Under the pieces are notes generated by a model that was given only the letters and a program-made list of their open reading frames with translations, was not told where the DNA came from and did not search any database. The position numbers were made by a program, and so were the translations under genes. From Halomonas halmophila (GTDB taxonomy: Bacteria > Pseudomonadota > Gammaproteobacteria > Pseudomonadales > Halomonadaceae): a DNA stretch of 45,484 bases. This document shows, one piece after another, positions 10,501 to 17,352 of the stretch. The number at the start of each line of letters is the position of its first letter. Position 1 is the stretch's first letter. The stretch is from positions 1 through 45,484 of the forward strand of contig NZ_BJOC01000031.1 of NCBI RefSeq assembly GCF_006540005.1, given 5' to 3'.

Positions 10501-13500
10501 TGAACGGCGACACCATCACCAATGTCGGCGATCCGGTAGATGGCGGCGATGCGGTCAATCTCGATTACTTCGACGAGAACCGTTCCCACTACTATAGCGT
10601 CAACGACGGCGGTACCCAGCAGGACAACTACGCCAACGACGGTGCCGATGGCGTGGATTCCATGGCGGCCGGTGTGGCGGCGTCCACCGGGGCTGGTGCC
10701 GAACGCGCCCTGGCGCTGGGCTATAACACCAGTGCCACTGGCGTGGACAGCGTGGCCATCGGCCAGTATGCCAGCGCCGAGTCAGGGGGGGCCGTTGCCA
10801 TCGGGCGTGACGCCACGGCCAATGGCGGCCAGGCGATCTCCATCGGCTACGGCAATACCGCCACGGGCGATGGCGCGGTGTCGATCGGCGACCCGAGTAC
10901 CGCCATCGGCGACGGCGCCCTGGCGCTGGGCAAGGACAACTACGCCGAAGGGACCGGTGCGGTGGCCGTGGGTAACAACAACACCTCCGAGGGTGACGGG
11001 GCCCTGGCGATCGGTGACAGTAATACCGCCGATGGCAATGGTTCGATCACCATGGGCGTCAATAACCAGGCCACCGGTGACGGTGCCGTGGCCATGGGCA
11101 ACGACAACATGGTGACCGGCGACGGGGCCTTCGCGGTGGGCAACAACGCCACCAGTGGGGCGCTCGACACCCTGGCCCTGGGCACGGAGGCTTCGGCGAC
11201 ATCGCAGCATGCCATGGCGTTGGGCAACAGCTCGGACGCCTCGGGCTTCGGGGCCTTCGCCGCTGGTAATACTGCCGAAGCGTCGGGCGACGGAGCCATG
11301 GCGGTTGGCCAGGTTTCTACGGCCTCGGGGCTGCGCTCTTCGGCGATCGGGCTTGAAACCGTATCCAGTGCGGAAGACGCCTTGGCGGTGGGCACCGAGG
11401 CCGAGGCCAGCGGGCTGCGGAGTACGGCAATCGGTAATTTCAGTGTCTCGAGTGGCCAGGCAGCCCTGGCGATGGGCTCTAATTCTCAAGCCAGCGTGGA
11501 AGGTAGTGTGGCTTTGGGGGCACGTTCCAATGTGCTGCACGAGCAGAGTGTCGCTCTGGGGGCGGCGACCGAAACCGTGCGCGGTGCTCAAACTGGCTAC
11601 ACGGGCTACGGCAAGGACACTACAGAGGATTCGGTAGGGGAGATCGCGATTGCCCAGGTTGCGGTCTTCGACGATGAAGGCGTTCAATTGACTGAACCCG
11701 GCAATCGCCAGATTACCGGGGTAGCGGCTGGTGTCGAGGACACCGATGCGGTGAACGTCTCGCAGCTCAAGGGCATTGAGACGCACTACTACAGCGTCAA
11801 CGACGATGGGGTGATCGGTGGCAACTACGACAACGATGGGGCCACCGGCGCCAATGCGATTGCCAGCGGGGTAGACGCCCTGGCGTCCACCGAAGGCAGC
11901 GTGGCGCTGGGCAGCGGCTCGGTCGCCAATCGTGCCCTGGCATCGGCTTCGGGAGCCATCCCGGCGGGTAGCGCGACCATTACCTACAACACCACCGACA
12001 AGGAATTGCTGGGGGCTGTCTCCGTGGGTGACAGCGACTCCTACCGCCAGATCACCAATGTGGCGGATGGTACCCAGTCACAGGACGCCGTGACGGTGCG
12101 TCAGCTGCAGGGGGCCATGGAATCGGTAACCATCACCGGCACAAAGTACTTCCATGCCAATTCGGACCAGCCGGACTCGCTTGCGGTGGGCGAGGACAGT
12201 ATCGCGGTGGGGCCGACCACGGTGGTCAACGGCGATGCCGGCATCGGCATGGGCAACGGTGCCACCGTTGGTCAGATGGCTCCCGGCGGCACCGCCATCG
12301 GTGACGGTGCCGAGGTGATGCTGGCCGATGGCATGGCGCTGGGGACCGAATCGCTGTCCGAGGCTCAGCAAGGCATCGCGCTGGGGGCCGGAGCGACGGT
12401 CAGCCACGACCAGAGCGTGGCACTGGGCAGCAACTCGGTGACCGCCGAGCCGGTGGCCACGCCGGGGACGACGATTGCCGGTACTGACTATGACTTCGCC
12501 GGCATCACGCCGGATAGCACGGTTAGCGTAGGCGATGCGGGCGATGAGCGCACCGTAACCAACGTGGCCTCGGGGCGTGTCAACGAGACCAGCACCGATG
12601 CCGTCAATGGCAGCCAGCTGTATGCCGCCACCCAGTCGATCGAGTCGCTGAGCGATGAGGTCGAGGCCGGCCAAACGCACTACTACAGCGTCAACGACGG
12701 TGGCACTCAGGGGGGCAACTATGCCAACGATGGTGCGACCGGCGTGAACTCCATCGCGGCCGGGGTGGATGCCACCGCCACGGCAGATGGGGCCATCGCC
12801 ATGGGCGACGGTGCCACGGCCAGTGAGACCGACAGCGTGGCGATGGGCTCCGGGGCCACGACCGAGGCGGCGGTCGGCACGGCCGATATCACGGTCGGCG
12901 GCCAGACCTATGCCTTCGCCGGTGCCTCGCCGGTCGGTACGTTCAGCGTCGGCTCCGCCGGTGCCGAGCGGACGATCACCAACGTGGCGGCCGGCCGCAT
13001 CTCGGCGGACAGCACCGATGCCATCAACGGTAGCCAGCTATATGCCACCAATCAGGCGGTGGAAAACGTGGATGGTCGTGTGAGCAACGTCGAAGGCGAC
13101 GTCAACGAGCTCGATGATCGCGTGACCAACGTCGAGGGTGACGTGTCGAATATCGGTAATGAAATCGATCAACTGGATAACCAGGCGGTGCAGTACGATA
13201 CCAACGGCGATGGCAGTGTCGACTACGACTCCATAACCCTGGAAGGCGATGAAGGCACGACCATCAGCAATGTCGGGGACGGGGAAGTGTCCGAAACCAG
13301 TAGCGACGTGGTGAATGGTAGCCAGCTGTGGGAGGTTCAAGAGCAGATCACCAACATCGAAACGGGTGAGACGAAGTACTTCAAGGCCAACTCGGAAGCG
13401 GCGGATGCGCGTGCCGAGGGTGCCGAGAGCGTGGCCATGGGGCCGGAGAGCGTTGCCCGGGGTGATCACAGCGTGGCGACCGGCGACGGCGCGGTGGCCG

Positions 13501-14156
13501 AGAGCGAAGGCGGCGTGGCGCTGGGGGCTGGCTCGCAAGCCACTCGTGAAGGCATGAACGGTGCCGAGGAAGCCTTCTCGGGCGAATCCGTGGCCTCGGC
13601 CCAGGGCGCGGTCTCGGTGGGCAGTGAAGGTGGCGAACGCCAGATCACCCACGTGGCGGGCGGTACCCAAGCCACGGACGCGGTCAACGTTCGCCAGCTG
13701 GAATCGGTACAGGCCGGCTCGGTGAGCTACGACCGGAACGATGACGGCAGTGTGGACTACAGCTCGGTGACGCTGGGTCAGGAAGGCACGCCGACGCAGA
13801 TCCACAATGTGGCGGCTGGCGAAGCGCCGACGGATGCGGCCAATGTGGGGCAGTTGCAGGAACTGAACCAACAGTTCAATCAGCAGATCGGCGGGCTCAG
13901 CAACCGCATCGATGACGTCGAGGACTATGCCAATGCAGGTTCGGCCAGTGCCATCGCGGCTGCTTCCGTGCCCCAGGCTTACTTGCCGGGCAAGAGCATG
14001 GTATCTGCCGGGGCGGGTACCTACAGCGGTGAATCGGCGGTTTCCGTGGGAGTGTCTCGCCTCTCCGAAAATGGTCGCTGGGCCGTGAAACTCAATGCCA
14101 CGGGTGACTCGCAGGGTAACTTCGGTGCCGGTGTCGGCGCTGGTTTCCACTGGTAA
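7521..14156 (+). CDS. Trimeric autotransporter adhesin (YadA/SadA-like)
   Basis: A 2211-residue type Vc secreted adhesin that trimerises and anchors itself in the outer membrane. The start is placed at ATG 7521: it follows AAGGAAGGG by eight bases and begins the extended signal peptide 'MNTIFCIVWNASRGQSVV', ending near 'LSPAQA'. The passenger has long left-handed head regions made of 14-residue-type repeats ('AIAIGxxAxA'), about a dozen neck motifs ('ITNVAxG...DAVNxSQL'), four 'HYYSVND' units and two 'KYF(H/K)ANS' units. A coiled-coil stretch lies around 'VSNVEGDVNELDDRVTNVEG'. The last 80 residues form the YadA anchor, ending in 'GAGVGAGFHW'. A segment of about 308 bp (9306-9613) recurs 999 bp later (10305-10612). 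tpgA follows after 17 bp, probably in the same operon. Binding target is unknown; family members bind matrix proteins, surfaces or each other. Confidence 0.93.
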   Translation: MNTIFCIVWNASRGQSVVTSELAKRRTKSRDGVVRRISLALGLVAGIGALSPAQAYEAGGGDDCNDNDGRVAIGNGATACNDLAIALGNNSEAGGESAIAIGRGSYAETVDTGAGTTAGGVALGGLAESYGGVAVGFGAVAGAGGAGTQLSATALGIGTQATGNRSIGIGTTDAAPVSATGFASMAIGNDATASSLRSMAIGRGVNASAFDAMAFGNNTEASANSAIAFGDVSTASATSAIAMGTGATADAEDAVAIGTNASATNGKAVSIGAENVASGDGAVAIGDPNTATGNGAVAQGMDNTATGDGTVALGNTNMVGGGGQAVGTAGTAAQGAIGIGYQNEVIGQGSVALGNTSSALGAGAVAIGDTAEATIVDSVALGSGSLANGDTLGDAAFQPLDAAGNPIAVTAPTATSEVSVGDAGSERRITNVAAGSADTDAVNVSQLAAVDQKAGTPLTFAGDSGTNVDRQLGETLNVTGGAAGTLTDDNIGVVGDGTDTLAIQLAENIDLGTNGSVTTGNSTLDDSGLAVGDGSGNVTTVTNDGLTVANGGPSVTNSGGIDAGGQVISNVADGVADGDAVNVSQLNGVSDVANAGWNLSAQGGGATNVAPDGEVNLRNADGNLNVTQATANGREEVTFDLANEVSIGTDGPTLNDDGIDMGGDTVTNVGDPVDGGDAVNLDYFDENRAHYYSVNDDGVQGGNYDNDGATGVNAIAAGVDATATGDGSLAMGFGADARQADGIALGSSAISQGASSIAMGDGATNDVFGNNQIAIGSNASSFGEDDLAIGTGAAASGQRNIALGTDASTDVGILDGIAIGTDAYVGANNGIAMGNGASADHAGSVALGTDSVTAAPVGTTDITLAGTNYTFAGGTPTGTVSVGDVGNERTLTNVAAGRISASSTDAINGSQLFATNQAVEDAAATASQGWNLSAQNGGATNVAPGGEVNLRNADGNLEVTQATANGREEVTFDLANEVSIGPNGPTLNDSGIDMNGDTITNVGDPVDGGDAVNLDYFDENRSHYYSVNDGGTQQDNYANDGADGVDSMAAGVAASTGAGAERALALGYNTSATGVDSVAIGQYASAESGGAVAIGRDATANGGQAISIGYGNTATGDGAVSIGDPSTAIGDGALALGKDNYAEGTGAVAVGNNNTSEGDGALAIGDSNTADGNGSITMGVNNQATGDGAVAMGNDNMVTGDGAFAVGNNATSGALDTLALGTEASATSQHAMALGNSSDASGFGAFAAGNTAEASGDGAMAVGQVSTASGLRSSAIGLETVSSAEDALAVGTEAEASGLRSTAIGNFSVSSGQAALAMGSNSQASVEGSVALGARSNVLHEQSVALGAATETVRGAQTGYTGYGKDTTEDSVGEIAIAQVAVFDDEGVQLTEPGNRQITGVAAGVEDTDAVNVSQLKGIETHYYSVNDDGVIGGNYDNDGATGANAIASGVDALASTEGSVALGSGSVANRALASASGAIPAGSATITYNTTDKELLGAVSVGDSDSYRQITNVADGTQSQDAVTVRQLQGAMESVTITGTKYFHANSDQPDSLAVGEDSIAVGPTTVVNGDAGIGMGNGATVGQMAPGGTAIGDGAEVMLADGMALGTESLSEAQQGIALGAGATVSHDQSVALGSNSVTAEPVATPGTTIAGTDYDFAGITPDSTVSVGDAGDERTVTNVASGRVNETSTDAVNGSQLYAATQSIESLSDEVEAGQTHYYSVNDGGTQGGNYANDGATGVNSIAAGVDATATADGAIAMGDGATASETDSVAMGSGATTEAAVGTADITVGGQTYAFAGASPVGTFSVGSAGAERTITNVAAGRISADSTDAINGSQLYATNQAVENVDGRVSNVEGDVNELDDRVTNVEGDVSNIGNEIDQLDNQAVQYDTNGDGSVDYDSITLEGDEGTTISNVGDGEVSETSSDVVNGSQLWEVQEQITNIETGETKYFKANSEAADARAEGAESVAMGPESVARGDHSVATGDGAVAESEGGVALGAGSQATREGMNGAEEAFSGESVASAQGAVSVGSEGGERQITHVAGGTQATDAVNVRQLESVQAGSVSYDRNDDGSVDYSSVTLGQEGTPTQIHNVAAGEAPTDAANVGQLQELNQQFNQQIGGLSNRIDDVEDYANAGSASAIAAASVPQAYLPGKSMVSAGAGTYSGESAVSVGVSRLSENGRWAVKLNATGDSQGNFGAGVGAGFHW
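9306..9613 (+). repeat. Adhesin internal repeat, copy 1
   Basis: Encodes 'GWNLSAQGGGATNVAP' through the 'DAVNLDYF' neck to 'HYYSVNDDGVQ'. It is highly similar to 10305-10612 at a spacing of exactly 999 bp, so the reading frame is kept. The 691 bp between copies encode head repeats. Confidence 0.8.
10305..10612 (+). repeat. Adhesin internal repeat, copy 2
   Basis: Second copy of the 308 bp segment at 9306-9613, with scattered substitutions (for example 'GGGATNVAPDGE' in copy 1 against 'NGGATNVAPGGE' here). It is in frame within the passenger of the trimeric adhesin. Confidence 0.8.
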
Positions 14157-14173
14157 TCGCAAGGGGATCAATC

Positions 14174-14989
14174 ATGGAACATAGACGCTGTTGCACCACG
14201 GTACTGGCGATTGGAGCCGCCGGCATGATGTCCCTGGCCTTGCCGGGGTGTGCCACCAGCGGCCAGGGCGAGGCGGCAACCTCGCCCACCGCCGGGGCCG
14301 AGAGCGAGGTGACGTTTCCCGAGCCAGGCGATGCCTGGCTCGAACAGGGGACCTACGTCAACATCGAGAATCTGCGCAAGATGCAGGCCGGGGTCTCCAA
14401 GGATCAGATCTATGATCTGCTCGGGCGACCGCATTTTTCCGAGGGCCTGTTCGGGGTGCGCAAGTGGAACTATATCTTCCATCTGCCGGCCGGTGATGGG
14501 AGCTACATGACTTGCCAGTATCAGGTACAGTTCGATGACGCCATGCTGGCCGAGAGCCTGCATTGGCGTGAGTCACGTTGTGCCGCCCTGCTTGAGCCCC
14601 GCGCAGATGAACCGACACGTATGTCCCTGGCGGCCGATACGCTGTTCGATTTCGACAGCGCCCAATTATCGCCGGAAGGGAAACGGCAGGTCGACGAACT
14701 GGCAGAGCGTATCCGTAGTGACTTCGTTGATCCCGAGGTGATGGTCGTTGGCCACACGGACCGGCTAGGCAGTGATGCCTATAATCAAGCCCTGTCCGAG
14801 CGGCGTGCCGCTACGGTGCGCTCTGCCCTGATCGATAACGGCATCGAGTCGATGGTAATTCAAAGTCGTGGTTTCGGAGAACATCAACCGGTATCGCGTT
14901 GCGAGGGGAGTCGGGGGGCGATTGGATTGAAGGAGTGTCTACAACCCAATCGGCGTGTCGATATCGAGGTGAAGGGCGAGCAGCGCTGA
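14174..14989 (+). CDS. tpgA: TpgA-like lipoprotein: BamE/SmpA-like domain plus OmpA peptidoglycan-binding domain
   Basis: A 271-residue predicted outer-membrane lipoprotein. The signal peptide ends in a lipobox-like LPGC (Cys26). Residues about 55-135 form an SmpA/OmlA (BamE-like) domain ('LRKMQAGVSKDQIYDLLGRP', 'WNYIF'). Residues about 150-270 form an OmpA C-terminal domain ('LFDFDSAQLSPEGK', 'VVGHTDRLGSDAYN', 'LSERRAATVR', 'NRRVDIEV') that binds peptidoglycan. This domain pair, directly after a trimeric autotransporter, matches TpgA of Acinetobacter Tol 5, which supports anchoring of the AtaA adhesin. The ATG lies 17 bp after the adhesin stop, behind AAGGGG, so the two are probably cotranscribed. 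The identification rests on architecture and context; a generic OmpA-family lipoprotein is the alternative. Confidence 0.82.
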   Translation: MEHRRCCTTVLAIGAAGMMSLALPGCATSGQGEAATSPTAGAESEVTFPEPGDAWLEQGTYVNIENLRKMQAGVSKDQIYDLLGRPHFSEGLFGVRKWNYIFHLPAGDGSYMTCQYQVQFDDAMLAESLHWRESRCAALLEPRADEPTRMSLAADTLFDFDSAQLSPEGKRQVDELAERIRSDFVDPEVMVVGHTDRLGSDAYNQALSERRAATVRSALIDNGIESMVIQSRGFGEHQPVSRCEGSRGAIGLKECLQPNRRVDIEVKGEQR

Positions 14990-15005
14990 GCCCGCCGGCT
15001 GTTTC

Positions 15006-15044
15006 GAACACTCCCATAGGGGCCTGGCTCCCAGGGAAGTGTTC
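15006..15044. terminator. Inverted repeat between convergent tpgA and Sel1 genes
   Basis: GAACACT (15006-15012) pairs with AGTGTTC (15038-15044) around a GC-rich centre. It lies between two genes that converge, so it could terminate transcription from both sides. There is no long T-run. Confidence 0.4.
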
Positions 15045-15062
15045 ACGCTGACGGGGGCGCCG

Positions 15063-15974
15063 TTACTCCAACAGGCTGGAGGATATCCAGCCGAGTCCTT
15101 CCTTTTGTGTCAGGTAGACTTGGCTCCAACCACCAGAGCTTCCCAGGATGCGTAAGGTATCGCCTTGATGAACCTTGGTGATGATATCGTGGTCGGTGGA
15201 ATTGCCGGCACGAATGTTGGCGGTTCCCACCTTGACCTTCCTGGCTTGTAAATGCTCCAGGCTGCTGTCGATATTGTCGGCGGCGGCGTGGTTACCTTGC
15301 TGAGCCGACATAGCAAACCAGAAGACCGCCCAGGCGTGGTTGCTCTCTATACCCTTGCCCTGAGCGTACATGGCACCCAGATTGTTCTGGGCATAGGCAT
15401 CTCCGCTTTTAGCTGCCTTTCGATACCATTTCATTGCTTGGGTATTGTTCTGCTCTACACCACGGCCATTTTCGTATAGTGAGCCAATATTATTCTGTGC
15501 GGGGGCCACGCCCTGCTTGGCAGCGGCTTCAAGCCACTTGGCAGCTACTGCATCGTTTTGCTTCACCCCTTTGCCTTCCAGATAGAGCAGTCCCAGCCGA
15601 AATTGGGCCTGGGCATTTCCTGCTTCGGCCGCGCGTTCATACCAGCCTGCTGCCAGCTTCGGGGCTGTATCCTCACCCGCAAGATACTGCTCGGCCAATG
15701 CCGTCTGGGCAGGAAGGTAGCCTGAATCCGCCGCCAGTGTGTACCACTTGTGGGCCTTCTCCAGGTTTTGGCTGGTGCCTTTTCCGCGTTGGTACATCTC
15801 GGCCAGGCGAAACTGTGATTGAGCGTCGCCTTGCTCGGCAGACTGGCGCCACTCGTAAAGGGCAGAAGCAAAATTGCCGCGCTGGTACTCGTCGGCTCCC
15901 TTTTCGTAGTCGGCGATAGCCAAGGGAGTAGTATGTAAGCAGAAGAGGCCTATGATGGCCTTTTTCCATTGCAT
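15063..15974 (-). CDS. Secreted Sel1-repeat protein with C-terminal SH3-like domain
   Basis: A 303-residue predicted periplasmic protein. I chose the ATG at 15974 because it starts a signal peptide ('MQWKKAIIGLFCLHTTPLAI') and follows AAGGGG by eight bases; an upstream ATG at 16001 lacks both. Five Sel1 repeats follow, each about 36 residues with the pattern 'AQxxLGxxYxxGxGVxxN...AxxWYxxAAxxG'. The last 65 residues ('VKVGTANIRAGNST...VHQGDTLRILGSSGGWSQV') look like a bacterial SH3 (SH3_3) domain, a common cell-wall or peptide-binding module. Sel1 proteins act as scaffolds in envelope or signalling complexes. It converges on tpgA, and its ribosome-binding site resembles that of tpgA. No specific partner can be named. 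Confidence 0.85.
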   Translation of the reverse strand: MQWKKAIIGLFCLHTTPLAIADYEKGADEYQRGNFASALYEWRQSAEQGDAQSQFRLAEMYQRGKGTSQNLEKAHKWYTLAADSGYLPAQTALAEQYLAGEDTAPKLAAGWYERAAEAGNAQAQFRLGLLYLEGKGVKQNDAVAAKWLEAAAKQGVAPAQNNIGSLYENGRGVEQNNTQAMKWYRKAAKSGDAYAQNNLGAMYAQGKGIESNHAWAVFWFAMSAQQGNHAAADNIDSSLEHLQARKVKVGTANIRAGNSTDHDIITKVHQGDTLRILGSSGGWSQVYLTQKEGLGWISSSLLE

Positions 15975-16026
15975 GATTAGCCCCTTTTCGTTCGCAAGCA
16001 TTACCCGGAACGGGCATGGTCTGCAG

Positions 16027-16053
16027 CAGGCGCCGGACAGTGCCCGGCGCCTG
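16027..16053. other. Perfect 10-bp-arm palindrome upstream of the Sel1 gene
   Basis: CAGGCGCCGG and CCGGCGCCTG enclose ACAGTGC. It lies between the small lipoprotein gene and the Sel1 gene, both on the minus strand. Without a T-run it may be an mRNA-processing or attenuation hairpin, or a weak terminator of the lipoprotein gene. Confidence 0.5.
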
Positions 16054-16099
16054 TCATGAAGGTATCACTTCCGTATCGATTTGGCACCGGGGCAGAGGG

Positions 16100-16507
16100 T
16101 TATTGAGCATTGGTGTTAGCGGACTGGCCGTCCTGCGACGTATTCTCCGATGAGGGCTGCTCCGATTCCATGCCCTGGGAGCTGGAATCGCCACCGGTGA
16201 GCATGTCGATGCGCTGGTGTGTCATGACACATATGATACCCGCGTCATTCTCGAAAATGGGGTAATTGGTGTCACAGTAAAGTGCTGCCGTGTTAAGTGT
16301 ATTAAAGGCGCGTAGGTCACGCTTTGATGGTGTCAGCCTGGCCATGAATAGCTCTCCTTCTGGGCACTCCATTGCCTGTTTATCTGTAGTGGCGATGCAC
16401 AGGCTTGACTGATCAATCTGGGCAGGTTCTGACTGTTCTGGCAGACACCCTGTCATCAGAAAGGAAAAGCCTAAAATCGCTACAGAAAGAGGAAGGTTGC
16501 GTATCAT
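16100..16507 (-). CDS. Small hypothetical lipoprotein with four cysteines after the lipobox
   Basis: 135 residues. The N-terminus is a short lipoprotein signal ('MIRNLPLSVAILGFSFLMTGC', lipid-modified Cys21), so the product should sit in a membrane facing the periplasm. The mature part has four more cysteines (37, 48, 78, 93), spaced as could form two disulfides, and a conserved-looking core from 'LCIATTDKQAMECPEG' to 'GIICVMTHQRI'. The last 30 residues are a Ser/Gln/Asn-rich low-complexity tail. I do not recognise the family. It lies about 125 bp upstream of the Sel1 gene on the same strand and may share its transcript, although a strong palindrome lies between them. Confidence 0.65.
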   Translation of the reverse strand: MIRNLPLSVAILGFSFLMTGCLPEQSEPAQIDQSSLCIATTDKQAMECPEGELFMARLTPSKRDLRAFNTLNTAALYCDTNYPIFENDAGIICVMTHQRIDMLTGGDSSSQGMESEQPSSENTSQDGQSANTNAQ

Positions 16508-17145
16508 TATTGAGATGCCTTGTACGTTGGTGATGTTGTAGTACTTTATGGGTTTTTGGTATTATTGATAGTGTCTTATGAATTTTGAAGGACTATTTCG
16601 TTTGTAGCAAGGGGATGAGTGCAACATATCTCTTGGTCTGTTGGCGGGCTTTTGTGGTACTACGCCATCAATCCGGTTGTCATCTCAATGGTATCTTTGA
16701 CGTCTCATGTTGGGGAGAACACGATGACGCTCAGGTTTTCCTGGTCGTGATCAGATTAAGTCGACCCCTGGCAGCAAGTGCTGACGAACCGGACCATGCT
16801 TTACCAAGGCTGTTCGTATCTTAGATCAGGTAACCTTCCCTGTTGTCGTAAATTGCGAACTCTGGCGGTCATAGGTTAACGCTGACCATGCAGGGTATCT
16901 GCCACGTCGACCAATATCGTAACGACGCGGCTTGTACCTATGGTGACAGGAGATACGCTTTGTTTGGTGCGTTTGCTGGACCAGGTGAGCACAGTATCGG
17001 CTATCGCTTACGTAAGTGTGCTGCATAAGGGCTGGTGCCGGTTATCTGGCTCCCGTTTAAGGCGTATCCTTGGGCTAAGAGTATGTTGGCTAACGGTGAA
17101 GCTCTGTATTGGCCATTACGGTGTGTGACGCCGATAAAGGGTGGA
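16508..17145. other. Non-coding, AT-richer interval at the right end of the accessory block
   Basis: About 640 bp with no frame that has a good start, ribosome-binding site and recognisable product. It must contain the promoter of the minus-strand lipoprotein gene near 16510-16570, which is AT-rich (GTAGTACTTTATGGG, GGTATTATTGATAG). A 13-base match to the tRNA-Thr 3' end is at 17030-17042. Otherwise I see nothing, and the sequence looks like decayed DNA. Confidence 0.55.
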
Positions 17146-17201
17146 CAGTAAAAGAACGGCCACCGCGTCAATGTGACGGGGTGGCCGTTGCCGTTTGTGG
17201 C
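17146..17201 (-). terminator. tRNA-Thr rho-independent terminator (direct repeat, right copy)
   Basis: On the minus strand, directly after the tRNA CCA end, AACGGCCACC pairs with GGTGGCCGTT (17155-17189) over an inner CGTCA/TGACG stem and CAT loop, followed by CTTTTACTG. This is the native terminator of the tRNA. It is repeated almost exactly at 6855-6911. Confidence 0.88.
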
Positions 17202-17277
17202 TGGTGCCGGTGAGTGGACTCGAACCACCGACCTACGCATTACGAGTGCGTTGCTCTGCCAGCTGAGCTACACCGGC
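17202..17277 (-). tRNA. tRNA-Thr (anticodon CGT)
   Basis: A 76-base minus-strand cloverleaf with encoded CCA. The acceptor GCCGGTG pairs with CACCGGC, the D-arm is GCTCAGCTGGCAGAGC, the anticodon stem is ACGCA/TGCGT with loop CTCGTAA (anticodon CGT), and the T-loop is GTTCGAGTC. It closely resembles E. coli thrW, a known integration site for phages and islands. Confidence 0.96.
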
Positions 17278-17314
17278 TTCATGCCGAGCGTAACGCCTGG
17301 CGTGCCGCTGTTTC

Positions 17315-17345
17315 CAGAGGCCTGCCTCGGCGAGGCAGGCCTCTG
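17315..17345 (-). terminator. Long hairpin downstream of the DmdA-like gene
   Basis: Thirteen-base arms CAGAGGCCTGCCT / AGGCAGGCCTCTG around a five-base loop, eight bases beyond the end of the minus-strand gene at 17353. The stem is very stable but has no T-run. Confidence 0.55.
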
Positions 17346-17352
17346 CCGTCCC

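Noticed and set aside
7750..13600. CRISPR-like or satellite array within the trimeric adhesin
   Set aside because: The repeats are imperfect, in frame and encode head motifs; there are no constant-length direct repeats with unique spacers.
6912..17145. Intact mobile element or prophage
   Set aside because: No integrase, transposase, terminal inverted repeats or phage genes were found; only tRNA-linked direct repeats support past mobility.
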